64,000 nt of DNA from Sipunculus nudus (taxonomy: Eukaryota; Annelida; Sipuncula; Golfingiida; Sipunculidae): NCBI GenBank assembly GCA_026874595.1, contig CM049318.1:3719741-3783740 (forward strand), written 5' to 3'. Below the pieces are notes generated by a model, which was not told where the DNA came from, did no database searches, and saw only the letters and a program-made list of their open reading frames with translations. The translations under genes and the position numbers were made by a program. Positions 1 to 12,299 of the stretch are shown here, in pieces; position 1 is the first letter of the stretch; every line of letters starts with the position of its first letter.

Positions 1-54
1 ATCTTATTTACGGTCGGCTGAGTCAGAAACATGAAGACCAAACATAAAAATACG

Positions 55-90
55 TGCTCCAGGTGAGGATCGAACTCACAACCTCCGCAT
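55..90 (-). pseudogene. tRNA-Ile 3'-half fragment, inverted
   Basis: On the minus strand: ATGCGGAGGTTGTGAG, TTCGATCCTCACC, TGGAGCA, followed by the same spacer (ATGTTTGGTCTTCATG) as tandem copy 3. The 5' half is replaced by spacer-like sequence. It shows that the 175-bp unit exists in inverted orientation about 8 kb away. Confidence 0.75.
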
Positions 91-1699
91 AGAATCAAGA
101 TCTTGTCCACGGTTGACCGATCAATATATATGTTTTATTTCTTTGAACGATTTGATACTTTGGTAATCTCAGAACAAGAGACTAACAGCAGAGACCCGTA
201 CAGCTGGCTGTGTAGATAACACGGTTTAATTAATATTCACGAGCAATCGCCTTAAACAATAATATTTTAGATTGATCTTAATTAGTTTCGCTCTAAAACC
301 ACGGGAGAAATATTGTGGCCGTGTGTCAGGATACCAAAGAAAAAATAAGTGCAGCCAGCTGAATGAAATCGGTAGACATTTTGTTGGCTTCTTCCTACTA
401 TAGTTTGAGAATTTGGGCGTGGTCCCAAAAAGCGTTAATTCGCTGTAAATATTGACGATACACGTTTATTTGCCACCAAACTCTCTCGCGAGAATCGAAA
501 GTTTAAAAAGTTTCTTATAATAGAAATACCGATATCTTGTCGATAACCTCGAGTTGATCACCGCCATTGATATCTCTCCTATTACAAAGCCTAAATATAT
601 ATACTGATAACGGATCGTCGAAGTTCTGCATAATATTAGCCCTTTAGTCGTTAGGATAACCATATATAGCCCAAGGTGGAGCAAACGGTAGGTAGCATTC
701 TGCAATTTGGCAGTCACTCAGCAAAACATCTGGGTGCATGGACGAGGTAATTTTAACCCCGGATCAGACCAGGAACTGCATGATGTACTAATTCTGCTTC
801 AAGGATGAGTGGGTATTGCTAAGGAGTTTATAATAACTCTCCTCCTGTATTACATTTTGAATTTTACGTTTCTTTGGACAATTAAAAGTGGAACCATGCA
901 TAGCTGAAATATACTACCTATCCTATACGACGAACATATTGTTACAAAGGAATGTAGTTGGAAAGATGCAAAGTTTATAGTCTTCCAATTGACGTTATAT
1001 AGGTTTCTGTCAGCTTAAGGGAATATCCAGTTGTTATCTCGACAAGTTTGTAATCTGACTGTTTTGCATTTGTCACATTTATTATTGTTATTATATTTTT
1101 TTTTGCGCTGACAATACTCCCTACCTGTTGGTGCTTGAGCAATGTATAAAAGGTGATGATGTAAATGATTTTGGTTTTTTTTCAAGCCAAGAACCAAATT
1201 AAAGCCGTTGTGCATTCACGTCCCCCTATCCCCCCCCCCCCCCCCACCAGACGCTTAAGAAAGCACGGTCTTTGTCGCTCGGCGAAGTACAAATGGGAAC
1301 TGTACGGTCTGCCTCCCCTTTATATATACCTGTGTGTGTGTGCTAAAATGTTCTGGTGAGAAGTGTCCATGGTTGCCAGCAAAGATCAAAAGCTCGGTGA
1401 CCTAAATCTGTGTAGCTGTAGCTGCATTTTCTACACATGCACAAGATAAAAGTCAATTGTGGTGCCTTAGAATGGTAACCGCAGGATTCCAAATTTAAAG
1501 ATTCAGACAATTATTTCCTGTGACAGGTTGATGTGCGTCTTCGTTATTAATGTACACGTCAGTAAATATGTATATACATCAAAGAATATACCAAGTCATC
1601 ATCAGGCAGTTTACAAAATATGCTGGATATTTGAAACGCATACACGTGTGTGTATGTGCTATACATCGGGAGTAGTGCTACATATACCACAAAGAAAAC

Positions 1700-1759
<60 letters not shown>

Positions 1760-1804
1760 TATTAGCACAAAGGGTCACAAAATTTCGCAATGCAATATAT
1801 TTCT
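91..1804. other. No gene recognised
   Basis: AT-rich non-coding sequence with a poly-C run at 1226-1246 and an (AT)n tract at 1703-1757. Nothing else supported. Confidence 0.5.
1703..1757. repeat. (AT)n microsatellite
   Basis: Uninterrupted AT dinucleotide tract. Confidence 0.97.
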
Positions 1805-2335
1805 TGCTGGCATGAAAAACTAAAATTGGTACCTGGTACTGAATATTTAGGCGTTCTCACCAGAAACGACTTTGATGATACAAGTGACCTACAGAAAAAG
1901 CGGGATATACTCTTTTCTATAATATTGATAAACTATTAGCTAACTTGAGGGGTCTAGCTAGACAAATTGTCAACAATCTCTTCAAGTCATACAGTACATC
2001 TTTTTATGGATGCCACACTTGGAACATGAGGCATAAAAGTATGAAGTACATAATTAGTGCCAATAACAGAGGTTTTTCGTGCGGTCTGGAAACTACCCTA
2101 CAATGCACATACACCTATTGTGTTGTCAGTGGCTTGAAGTCTTCTTTAGAGCATGCTAATAGAGTAGAAATTTATCAAAATGATATTTTGTATGTGCATC
2201 TCTGATAATTTACATGTTTCTTTTATAGGTCATTGAGGGAAACAAGGTCTGTCAAGTTTTATTGGTAACAATCTAGGTTATTTATTGTAAAATATAAAAC
2301 TAATGTATACAAACGATTGAATTGAATTGAAGGCT
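1805..2335 (+). pseudogene. LINE (CR1/jockey-like) reverse transcriptase 3' relic
   Basis: Broken reading frames resemble the C-terminal part of a non-LTR retrotransposon reverse transcriptase: EYLGVL, then LARQIVNNLFKSYSTSFYGC and HTWN, then, after a frameshift, LPYNAHTPIVLS. The segment ends in an (ATTGA)n tail at 2318-2332, usual for such elements. Frameshifts and stops make it non-functional. The LINE clade is uncertain. Confidence 0.55.
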
Positions 2336-2534
2336 ATTTAGCAAAGCATCGTCCTCGGCTCACTGAATTTAAGAGATGGCATAACTGACATTGCCAATTT
2401 TTATCTAAGTTTCATTGATTTTTTCATCACTCAGCTTACATTTGAGAGATCTATTTCTACATTGGTTCATTGTTTTTCTTCCTGGTGTTTATTGTTCATA
2501 TATTTCAAATGATGTACTTACTTTGTAAGAAATA

Positions 2535-2539
<5 letters not shown>

Positions 2540-2601
<62 letters not shown>
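2540..2601. repeat. (AT)n microsatellite
   Basis: Uninterrupted AT dinucleotide tract. Confidence 0.97.
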
Positions 2602-2603
<2 letters not shown>

Positions 2604-3932
2604 TAGAAACCAGAGTGTAAATTGTCCTTTACTTTGTCTGTACTCAACCACCGCACAACCACGGCCGTTCTTGTACCAACCTACAGCTATCCATCAAGTA
2701 AAACCACACAAATGGGATATATGATAGGATGGGACAGTTGATAAGAATATAAAAAATATTATCAAGTTTACATGAACGTTAAAGATTCGGAAATTAGAAA
2801 AAAAAACAGATTTTATTGTTGTAGAGCGCGTACCACAGATTTCATTGATCAAACGTTTAACAGGCCAAAAAAGTCCGCAAACACACCACACCTGGAATTT
2901 CTTCAGCAATGTTTGATAATACAGTTTATTCGAAAATATTAGGCTCGGCATAATATATTTTTGAAAACCATCATTTTTCTTATTATATATACCCTTCGGG
3001 TAAATACAGAGTTATGGAAAGGTAGAATCACGCAACTGAATATTCACCTGGACATTTCAAAAGCGTTCCCGTGTATTAATGCACGCAACAGCTATTACTC
3101 TTGTAGTATCATGCGACCAGGGACACGACATTTGCATATCTGTCACCGTGTATATATGGTTAAATTCTACATGGACAACTAGTCTTTAATTATCTATAAA
3201 TCGTGGTATGTACTTACGTCAGGCGGATGTTCTAACTCAGGTCGCAGCTGTGTCTGGTCTACCGTATACGGACATCTGCGACGACGTTTGCTTGCAAATC
3301 TGTTCCCCTCAGATACGCTGCACGTGAACTTTTTTAAGAACACGTGTTGTTTTTAATAAACTGTTCTAATAGGGCGATACCCATGCGGGCGTAAACCCAG
3401 TGGGCGCGGTCCTTATAGCCGGGAGCAGGTTGTCCGTAGATTGCGGCTTTGTTGTTAATAGCTCTCTGTGATAATGACTACGATACACGCACGGTGATCT
3501 AGAGACTAGAGTGCGTGTTTAACCAGGCGTGATTGCGGGCTTTTTAAGGTGTTTGGGTAAAATTTGCCGCTGTCACACGTGAACAGAGGAAACAGACCAA
3601 GGATGAAGGGGAATACAATGTGGCCGCCAGCGTAAATCATTCCGAGGTCATCCCGGCACACTCTCCGATCGTACTCCCATAATACAGCGTGGTTATATCA
3701 GTTATATCAGACCAAATATCTGATATAATATCTAATATGTTATAGCTGAAATACCTTATACATGTGTGTGGGCGCGCAAGGTCATCATATTATTATGTGC
3801 TATATTTAATTAAATTCATTATACAGAATTAGTATATATATTATTATTATTAAATTATTATATGTATTATATATATAGAGATATTTTAATCTATGATATT
3901 TATAATTAATATTATGCATATAATTAATATTA

Positions 3933-3972
<40 letters not shown>

Positions 3973-4057
3973 TCATTATCATCAGAAGGCATATATATGT
4001 TAACGTATTAGTCAGTATGGCCGACAGGGTAACATGTTTTTCTTCTTCTTATCACAG
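2602..4057. other. No gene recognised
   Basis: Mixed AT-rich sequence with a GC-richer patch at 3200-3680 and an (AT)n tract at 3938-3968. No coding or repeat signature identified. Confidence 0.45.
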
Positions 4058-4061
4058 TCCC

Positions 4062-4112
<51 letters not shown>

Positions 4113-4135
4113 GTCTGTCTCTCTGTCTCTATCTC
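4058..4135. repeat. (CTGT)n microsatellite
   Basis: Tetranucleotide CTGT tract grading into CTCT at its end. Confidence 0.95.
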
Positions 4136-4932
4136 TCACACACAACCAGATTTATAGAAAAAAATACGCGAGGACAATTTGAAATTCCTGACGGCATCGT
4201 AATGGAAGCGGTTGTGAATCCATGAGGACAAGAATCAGCTTTAGTACATATATACACGCTGTGAATATATTTACATTTTTAAGTATATTATATATATGTA
4301 AAACTTAATAAAAATGAAGCTAGGACTGTTAAAATAAAATTGGGGGAGACATACACTATATCACACCAACGATTCAAACATAATTACCGAGCCATTTACG
4401 CCCAAACCTGGAGTAACTATGCAGTTAATAGCTCATAACTATCTCTTTTTCATCTGTACATTAATAATAATGATTCTTGATGGCTTCACACCAACAATAT
4501 GTATATAATATACCAAAAAGCGGCTAAGCCTGTAATTGTCCGTAGGAGGGGGCCTGGGGTGTATCCGTATTTATATCGGCTCAATTGTAAGTTTACACCA
4601 CAGGGTCACGGACACGCGGTGGATGGTAAATACACCCGACAAACTTTTCGTAACTCATTACATATAGGCATGTCAGTTATATGATCTGGATGTACGTGTC
4701 AGGATACATCATGATTTTGGTGTATGAATATGTATTGAGGCTGTGAAGATGATACGGATGACGGGAACGATGTGTGGAGCATTTAAGTGGAAGTTTGATG
4801 TTACATCCACGCCAGGTGTTAACAGGATACACTATACCGGTACAAACATTGTTTATGTAAGTGATGATGGCCACACATAAACACATGCCAACAACAATCA
4901 TTAATTCACACTCTGTCATCAACATCTCCAAC

Positions 4933-4933
<1 letters not shown>

Positions 4934-4969
<36 letters not shown>
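4934..4969. repeat. (CT)n microsatellite
   Basis: 18 CT dinucleotides. Confidence 0.97.
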
Positions 4970-4972
<3 letters not shown>

Positions 4973-6929
4973 GTATATACTACTTCATCTGTGTAAGTTG
5001 AGTTAATTAATCATTAGATAACGACCCTCGGGTGGTCACGAGTCGACACTCAGCGTGCCTATGTTGACGCGACAGTGTAAATATATACGACCGTCGCTGG
5101 CCCGTGACGACCAAGTACTCTCCCTGTACAGGTAGATGCTCGTGGGAAATACCTGGCGGTTCTCTAATGTGATGGATTTTTGTATACGGTGATGATAAAT
5201 GTACGAGGAGGTGAGTTAGTGCTCACCATGGGCTTAATATAATGTAATTTCATTAATTCGTGTACGTGTTGTTGGTTTCTTTTCTATATCTAATGAATGT
5301 ACACAGTATACACACACATGATAAAGGTAATCATAATTAAGCCTCTTACAGCTAGAATGTCCCATTCCACATTTCCGATAAAAAATAAGGGAGAGATTCT
5401 AAAAGGTCTGAACAACCGTAAAATTGTTTGTGACAAAAAGGGTTTAGCAAACGTACTCATATGCAAAAGATATTAAGACGGTTCAACTCTGGCTTTAGGA
5501 AACAGTAGATCAATCAAAATTTTTTTCCAAGAATTTTCAGCTAGCGTGGCAACAAAGTCCGAGCTGGATATGAATTAACGTAGGGCAAGACGTAATATAT
5601 GACTATATTTTATGGGACGTTCATCGGAAAAGCTCCGCTTAATCTATTTAAGAGTTCGTCTTTTCACTTGATTCCTTAAACAAAGTCAAAGTAATCCAGA
5701 TTTAATCCTGCAGACACGATACCTAGCAGTTTACAGAAATTCCAGAGAAAATCCAGGTATTCTATAGTTTTAATTAATTTGTGGTCAGTATACTGCTATG
5801 TCACAACTATATAAAAGAATCAAGATGGCCCCTGGAATTACTGCGTGCTAAGTTAGTGCATCCCCTGAAATGACGATGACTGGTAAAATATACCATGCAC
5901 GCATGTGGCAATTTACCTTTAATAATAAATGTTTTAATTTTGTTCGTGATCTATTTTTGTATTAGGTTTTGTTATAGAATTATATATTTATAATTAGAGT
6001 AAAGTAATAAAGATTATACTTTATTAATATAACAATGATATTATCTATAATTATATTGATTTCAAGGACCTGTTCTCGATAAAAAAACAATAACTGACTT
6101 CTCTTGACCACCGGCACTCATTTAGGCAGTCCCTCACGCTACGTCAACTTTAAAATAATTTTACAATATTGATCTTCCAACTTTAATTGTTATTAAACAT
6201 AATTTCCATATCTCATATACGTTCTTATTTGCTATGATTAAATTTGCATAATAATATTAATCTTCTTAAAAAATAGCTTTCAGTAAAATAAAAAGCTTTT
6301 AAACGTTAGTACACATGAAGATCTTGTCTCATGTGCATGAAAACTAAGTGGAAAAAGAATGAAAAAAAGTCTCAATATGCAATCGTTTAAATAACATTTA
6401 TGAATTTTGAAATTTCAATATGCTTGATGAAATATTTGGGTGAATTGCAGTCAGCAAAGCATAGGATGTATGTAAATAAAGAAACCAATTCTTTCAGTAT
6501 GTCATTTGTAAGTATACCCATTTGGCTTTGTATATGGCAAAATAAATCCTGCATGTAGTTGTCAAAGATACCAGGCTATGTTACCCTTGAAAATCATCGG
6601 CAGTCATGTAGGTAGTTTCTCGCTTTACGCCAGCGTCATGTCGTCTTTATGAACAAACAAGTTTTCAATTCCTTGCTTTGGGAGGGAAATAAATATCACG
6701 TAAATGATATTGACAAAGACAGGGTGGCACGACTTGTTTCTCCCTCTGCCGCGCCCTCACACTCTTATCTTTGTCAATTTCTGTCTCGCCGTAACAGTAA
6801 CGACAGAGAACAATCAGTCAAGTTCACCGGAAAAAAATATACAAACCTAGATGCATGTCACACAGCTACAGAAGCAGAAATATAATCAACTTTACCTGAC
6901 GATTTATTGGAAAAAATAACTGTTTTTCT

Positions 6930-6930
<1 letters not shown>
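4970..6930. other. No gene recognised
   Basis: AT-rich non-coding sequence. A GC-richer patch at 5020-5160 holds several CG-containing words but no recognised gene. Confidence 0.45.

Positions 6931-6997
<67 letters not shown>
6931..6997. repeat. (AT)n microsatellite
   Basis: Uninterrupted AT dinucleotide tract; open frames reading YIYIYI across it are artefacts. Confidence 0.97.
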
Positions 6998-7000
<3 letters not shown>

Positions 7001-7405
7001 AAAAACAGACCTCTGTTCATAATATTGCTGAAGAGAGTAATTACTACACGAACCGAGTATTCATGTAGGCCTTCCGTTGGAGTAATTTGTATTTTTAAAT
7101 CGCGCTTGGAAATCTTGTGCATGTTTCTAACCAGCATGAGTAAAGTGGTATGCACCTTGAACTGGCATATCTCAACTTCACTTGCGTCACCAGATTATGT
7201 AAAGTCATGCATTATACCGTATCAAGGGCCTTGTTTCATAGTGGCAGAGGACAATTGTATATGTTTTTTAGAGTTGTCGGACCAGGTGCACATTGTTTCC
7301 TTACTTTTTTAAAAGTAGAATAAGAAGGAATTAAACATCATCTTTAAATTTCAAGATGGTTCCGTCAATCAGTTTAAATTGTAATTTTTCCAAGGGACGT
7401 CAGTA

Positions 7406-7711
7406 CAGGGGTGGTGGTGGGGTATATACCCCCCCCCCCGACCCTTTTAAGCAAAGGGGGTGGTCAATGTAATCATGCCCGGCTTTTCAGAGATTATTAT
7501 ATATATATTGGAAATGAAATACATTAATATTAATTTTGGAAATGAAATATATTGATTATTAGAATTATAGTCTTTGGTTCCATTTCTGAGTTTACTATGA
7601 AATAATATATATCTATAAACCTGGTTTAGAAGTAAAAGAAAAAAGTTATCCCAACTTTAATTGACCTCCAACTCCGAGCCCCCCCCCCTTGAAGATAATT
7701 TGACGCTACTG
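7406..7711. mobile_element. Possible small hAT-like MITE
   Basis: The right end, read inward, is CAGTAGCGTCAAATT, like the better-supported MITE at 11890-12299. The left end is CAGGGGTGGTGGTGGGG followed by a poly-C run. Poly-C runs near both ends suit this family. No target-site duplication was found. Confidence 0.35.
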
Positions 7712-7868
7712 TATTATCTTCAATATTCTTAAGATTATGTATCTCATAATGAGTAATGCTTGGATATTGCAGGTGTCCATCAATTTTTTTAATATGGTCA
7801 TAAATAGCTGCCATTGTTTTTGAATATTTGAATCAAGTTCGAATAATGAATAATATAGGACTGAAAAG

Positions 7869-7871
<3 letters not shown>

Positions 7872-7915
<44 letters not shown>
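7872..7915. repeat. (AT)n microsatellite
   Basis: Uninterrupted AT dinucleotide tract. Confidence 0.97.
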
Positions 7916-7916
<1 letters not shown>

Positions 7917-8247
7917 CAGAAAATATATGATACATAATATGTGGTACGAGGGAAGAATATTATGATATTCAAGATGAGGGAATTTCTCTTGTTTAGGGTA
8001 AAAGGAAAGTGGTTGTCTGGGGGTGGGGTCGAATGCTTCTGTGACTCTGTCGGTCCCCCTTTGATTGAACCCCCTCACACCTTCATAGCAAACAAAGCCA
8101 TCGTACCTTCTTGCACGTGACAAGCGGTCGTAAGTAAATATTAGGGCAGGGTAGCGTTACAAATTTTCGATTTAACAAAACAAGTACATGTACATGTATA
8201 CCGTGCAGCATCAACATCGATCGCCCTGACGTGGACACTGATAAACC

Positions 8248-8283
8248 ATGCGGAGGTTGTGAGTTCGATCCTCACCTGGAGCA
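8248..8283 (+). pseudogene. tRNA-Ile 3'-half fragment upstream of the array
   Basis: Intact 3' half (ATGCGGAGGTTGTGAG, TTCGATCCTCACC, TGGAGCA). The 5' half is too diverged to fold. It lies one repeat length before copy 1 and shares the downstream spacer, so it is an older unit of the array. Confidence 0.75.
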
Positions 8284-8378
8284 CGTATTTTTACCCATGG
8301 TCTATATGTTTCTGAAATTCCGACCCAGTCGGCCGTTGTTGAGAACTTGATCATATCGGTCGGCTCCTCGACGCGACG

Positions 8379-8466
8379 GCTCCAGTGGCACAATCGGTTA
8401 GCGCGCCGTACTTATAAACAGTTATAAGGCATGCGGAGGTTGTGAGTTCGATCCTCACCTGGAGCA
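8379..8466 (+). tRNA. tRNA-Ile (UAU) with intron, tandem copy 1
   Basis: Folds as a tRNA. The acceptor stem GCTCCAG pairs with CTGGAGC. The anticodon stem CCGTA/TGCGG encloses loop CTTATA...A with anticodon TAT, interrupted after position 37 by a ~14-base intron (AACAGTTATAAGGC). The T arm is GTGAG TTCGATC CTCAC. A box TGGCACAATCGG and B box GTTCGATCC are present, and a TTTT terminator follows within ten bases. A UAU-isoleucine gene with an intron is the usual animal form. One D-stem pair is A·C. Confidence 0.88.
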
Positions 8467-8553
8467 CGTACTTTTACCCTTTGTCTTCAAGTTTCTGACC
8501 AAGTCGGCCGTGGATGAGATCTTTATCATATCGGTCGTTCAACCAACATGACG

Positions 8554-8641
8554 GCTCCAGTGGCACAATCGGTTAGCGCGCCGTACTTATAAACAGTTAT
8601 AAGGCATGCGGAGGTTGTGAGTTCGATCCTCACCTGGAGCA
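8554..8641 (+). tRNA. tRNA-Ile (UAU) with intron, tandem copy 2
   Basis: Identical in sequence to copy 1, exactly 175 bp downstream, including the 14-base intron. The 87-bp spacer is shared. TTTT terminator follows. Confidence 0.88.
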
Positions 8642-8728
8642 CGTACTTTTACCCTTTGTCTTCAAGTTTCTGACCAAGTCGGCCGTGGATGAGATCTTTA
8701 TCATATCGGTCGTTCAACCAACATGACG

Positions 8729-8816
8729 GCTCCAGTGGCACAATCGGTTAGCGCGCCGTACTTATAAACAGTTATAAGGCATGCGGAGGTTGTGAGTTCG
8801 ATCCTCACCTGGAGCA
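8729..8816 (+). tRNA. tRNA-Ile (UAU) with intron, tandem copy 3
   Basis: Identical to copies 1 and 2, again at a 175-bp step. The spacer after it diverges slightly (ATGTTTGGTC in place of ACCCTTTGTC). TTTT terminator follows. Confidence 0.87.
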
Positions 8817-8903
8817 CGTACTTTTATGTTTGGTCTTCATGTTTCTGACCCAGTCGGCCATGGATGAGATCTTGATCATATCGGCCGGTCCACCAACATG
8901 ACG

Positions 8904-8991
8904 GCTCCAGTGGCACAATCGGTTTGCGCCCTGTACTTATAAACAGTCATAAGGCATGCGGAAGTTGTGAGTTCGATCCTCAACTGGAATA
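8904..8991 (+). pseudogene. Degenerate tRNA-Ile (UAU), copy 4
   Basis: Fourth 175-bp unit with changes that break the fold: GGTTTGCGCC in the D arm, GAAGTT in the variable region, CTCAA in the T stem, and CTGGAAT, which no longer pairs fully with GCTCCAG. The anticodon and intron are still recognisable. Confidence 0.8.
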
Positions 8992-9116
8992 CGTACTTTT
9001 ACCCTTCATTAGGTAATATTTCCACTGTATATGTCCCTGAACGCATTGTAACGATTATTCGATTCTCAGTTGGGTAATAACCATGGGGTTCTCAAGTCAA
9101 AACTTTTAACCGTAAG

Positions 9117-11611
9117 CAGGGGCGGATCCAGGATTTTGCAAGAGGGGAGGCTAGTATATAGATACTTTGCATAACCATATATATATATATATATATGTAT
9201 ATGTATATTGCGCAGACACTTGCCATAGACATTTATCTTATTATTTATCTTTCAATTTATACATAAATAAGTGTGTATATATATATATATATTGCAGTGT
9301 AAATTTCTGATGTTCAAAAGGTTATAATAAGTTAAACGTTGGATACGTTTTATGAATTTAGGTCACTTTATTACTATAAAAAACATAATTCTTTGCCGTT
9401 TTAAAAAACGAAAAACTGCCCTTTTTCATTCTTGAACTTCAGAATAATGATTTTACAAAAAAAAAATCAACTGTTATTGATGAATGAGAGAAAGAGGTAT
9501 TAGATAGCCATTACCTTATTAAATCTCTTGTAAACATGTAGTCTAAATTTCAGTTTAATATTAAAAAAATTGCAGACTACAAACTAAAAAAACATGACTC
9601 CACGGATATGGATATCAAAATACACCTTTTTCATTTTCCCACTTCATATACGATCTGACAATTTGTAAATTGTGAATTTGTATAAATGGGTACAGATGTA
9701 AAACAAAACATAAAAGCAGACAATGAAGTCAAACAATTCATATTATGTGTATTTTTTTTGTATTTACAGTTTGTAGCGAGATAATTATATTTATTCATGA
9801 GGAATGTGTAACAAGTTCACCAACTCGATTTTGCATATCCGGTCTACTCGCCCCTTTCGGGAATTTATATTCAATTAAAGATTCTCTTAAAACCAAAAAA
9901 TAAAGACGGTCTTTCGATCGCCTTTTTTCCACAACAGTTAAGCATTTTAAAAATATATATATTATTGTGATCCAGGTAAACTCTTAATTATTTTGGATTT
10001 TTTTTCTGGGCCTCCTCATAAGTCCGTCTATAACTGTTAAGTACGGCTGCTAACACACGAATCAACCAACGTCGATATAATTACGTGATATAAACCTTGC
10101 TTCGCAGAGGATTCATTTACTCAGCAAATAAAGACTCCTCTGGAGCAAGCAGTAAGAATGGGGAATTCATAGCAAAAGAATAAATGATTTGGAAATCTTT
10201 TTTTTTTCTATCAACCGATTTAAAAATAAAAATAAGACTTGGGTATATTAATAATCTCTTTTTAAGTTGTCGTATAGGTACGAACATGAGATGTGAGCAC
10301 AAGTGCCCAACGATGTAAACATTTCATTCATTATTTAATCCCAAATAATTGATCAGTCATACAAATAAAGACACATCTACATATAAACATTAAAGTGCAT
10401 TAAACATCTTTGAAAAAGGCAAACAAATAACTCGTGATTTAAAATCATTTTCTAACTACTTTTTAATATATCACTCACCAGCGTTAATTTTGTTTAACTG
10501 GTATAGCTTAAATTACTTTTCCGTATGAGCAGTTGCTTCTTTTGTCTATAACTTGTCTATAACTCAAACGTCAGATCTCTTTTATTTATACGTCTGAAGT
10601 ATAAAATGCATTTCTTTCGTTCGCATATTTATGCATTATCATTTCCATATCTATTTGGTAATTTATACATTTGTAATCGATAGTAAATCTTCCATAAAAA
10701 GGATGCTAAAGGTATAAAACATTGTCAGTTTACTCAAGTTTCTTGTACCATTTTGTACATTTTTCTTTTAAAGAGCGACAAATTCAAATAATTTCAACAC
10801 AGATTCCCCATTGAGAAATCAAACTGATATATACAGCCAAAATCCCAGTCCCCCATACATGTTATTTATGACGAGGCAGTAAATTTCCACTGCCTAACAT
10901 GAAAAACAAATGCTATGATGTAAGTATATTCAGACATTGTTTATTATTTTTTATTTGAATGATAATGTATTGACGTTTTGTTAAAAAGAGAAAATAATTT
11001 TTTTTTCTAGGATAAAGAGAGGTGAAAAAAGGCTTGCTTTTTATTTAAACGCTTATTCATGTTCACAAGCAAGATGTCGAAGCCCGAGGACAGCTGGAGC
11101 ATTGCATAAGAAATGCTTGAGGGAGCCACGGATGATAGATTGTGTAATTTGAAATCTTTAACGTCTATAACCAATGTTGGAAAATGCCCAATTAATTATT
11201 TAAAAATACAAAAGGACTTAGCTCCACAATGGTCCTCGGCTATATGTTAACCAGGAAAGTGTGGCATCAGTGATGGTGTGGGACGGACGGACGGACGGAC
11301 GGATTTCGAAGGACAGGTGGACGAAAGGACGGAGTAACCGACAGACGCGGACCATTTAAGTAGTCCTCTTACTTAACGGCGGGGAATAAAAAGATGCCTG
11401 ATCCTGGTGTAGACATGCGCCTCTCCTAACGATTCCTTGGGTTTTCAACGTTTATGTTTCAGTTGAAACTTGAAAGGGTGATATTTGTATGACGGCAACT
11501 GAAATAATATAATGAAAATCCTCTCTGATAAATAATGATAACAATGTTTCCACCATTGAAGGGGGGGGGGGGGCTTCAGCCCCCAAAGCTCCCCCTCTGG
11601 ATCCGCCACTG
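9117..11611. mobile_element. Non-autonomous TIR DNA transposon, 2.5 kb, 6-bp TSD
   Basis: Left end CAGGGGCGGATCCAGG; right end, reverse complemented, CAGTGGCGGATCCAG: 14 of 15 bases match. CGTAAG flanks both ends directly as a perfect 6-bp target-site duplication. A poly-G run lies just inside the right end. No transposase frame survives. The CAG...GGATCC terminus suggests a hAT-like element, but hAT usually makes 8-bp duplications, so the superfamily is open. The body carries short (AT)n tracts and a nested (ACGG)n/hairpin tail. Confidence 0.8.
11279..11380 (+). mobile_element. Nested (GGAC)n tract with terminal hairpin
   Basis: Six GGAC repeats from 11281, then degenerate GGAC words, then a perfect inverted repeat TTAAGTA-gtcctct-TACTTAA (about 11356-11376). 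This matches the 3' ends of the tandem-core elements at 31.7 and 36.3 kb. It is probably the end of such an element inside the 9.1-11.6 kb transposon. Confidence 0.5.
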
Positions 11612-11889
11612 CGTAAGTTTACATTCCCTGCAGTCGAGGGTCGTCACAAAGAGGGTTTTTTTTTAAAGACAGCAAAGGCGTCAGATTTATCCCGGTAGAT
11701 TTGATATAAGGTATGAGATCAAAAAGAGTGAGAACTTTTAAAGATATCAAAGTCATCAGATTTATAACAAGACCTACAGGCCTAATGCGAACCTGTGCAA
11801 TGGTTCATACACCAGGTATAATGCTTCAATACTGGGCCATTACTTTTCAAGTAGGCCTACATGTCTTGTATACGACTAAGAGAGAGATG

Positions 11890-11942
11890 TAGTGGCGTCA
11901 AATTTTCTTCCAGGGTGGGGGATGACTCGCCCACACCCACAC

Positions 11943-11973
<31 letters not shown>

Positions 11974-12031
11974 GATATATATAGATATATATACTATATA
12001 TATACCTTTTTGGCGCCTGCATGACACATTT

Positions 12032-12097
<66 letters not shown>

Positions 12098-12299
12098 CTT
12101 AAATCACATTTCAAATTTATGTCAATAAAATATTTCACAGTAAACTCATAAATGGAGCCTGTCTATATTCTATTCAAATCTATATTTCTACATATGTATA
12201 ATTCTCTGAAAAGTGTGTGTGTGGGGGGGGGATCCCCCCCCCTTGGCAAAAAGTTGGGGGATATAAACCCCACATATTCCCCCTTTATTGACGCCCCTG
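11890..12299. mobile_element. hAT-like MITE, 410 bp
   Basis: The right end, reverse complemented, starts CAGGGGCGTCAA; the left end starts TAGTGGCGTCAA. Flanking 8-bp duplications GAGAGATG and GAGCGATG match at 7 of 8. The interior contains two long (AT)n tracts (11941-12004, 12034-12098) and facing poly-G/poly-C runs near 12220-12242. No coding capacity. Confidence 0.7.

Noticed and set aside
1528-8123. Open frames reading YIYIYI
   Set aside because: Translations of (AT)n microsatellites.
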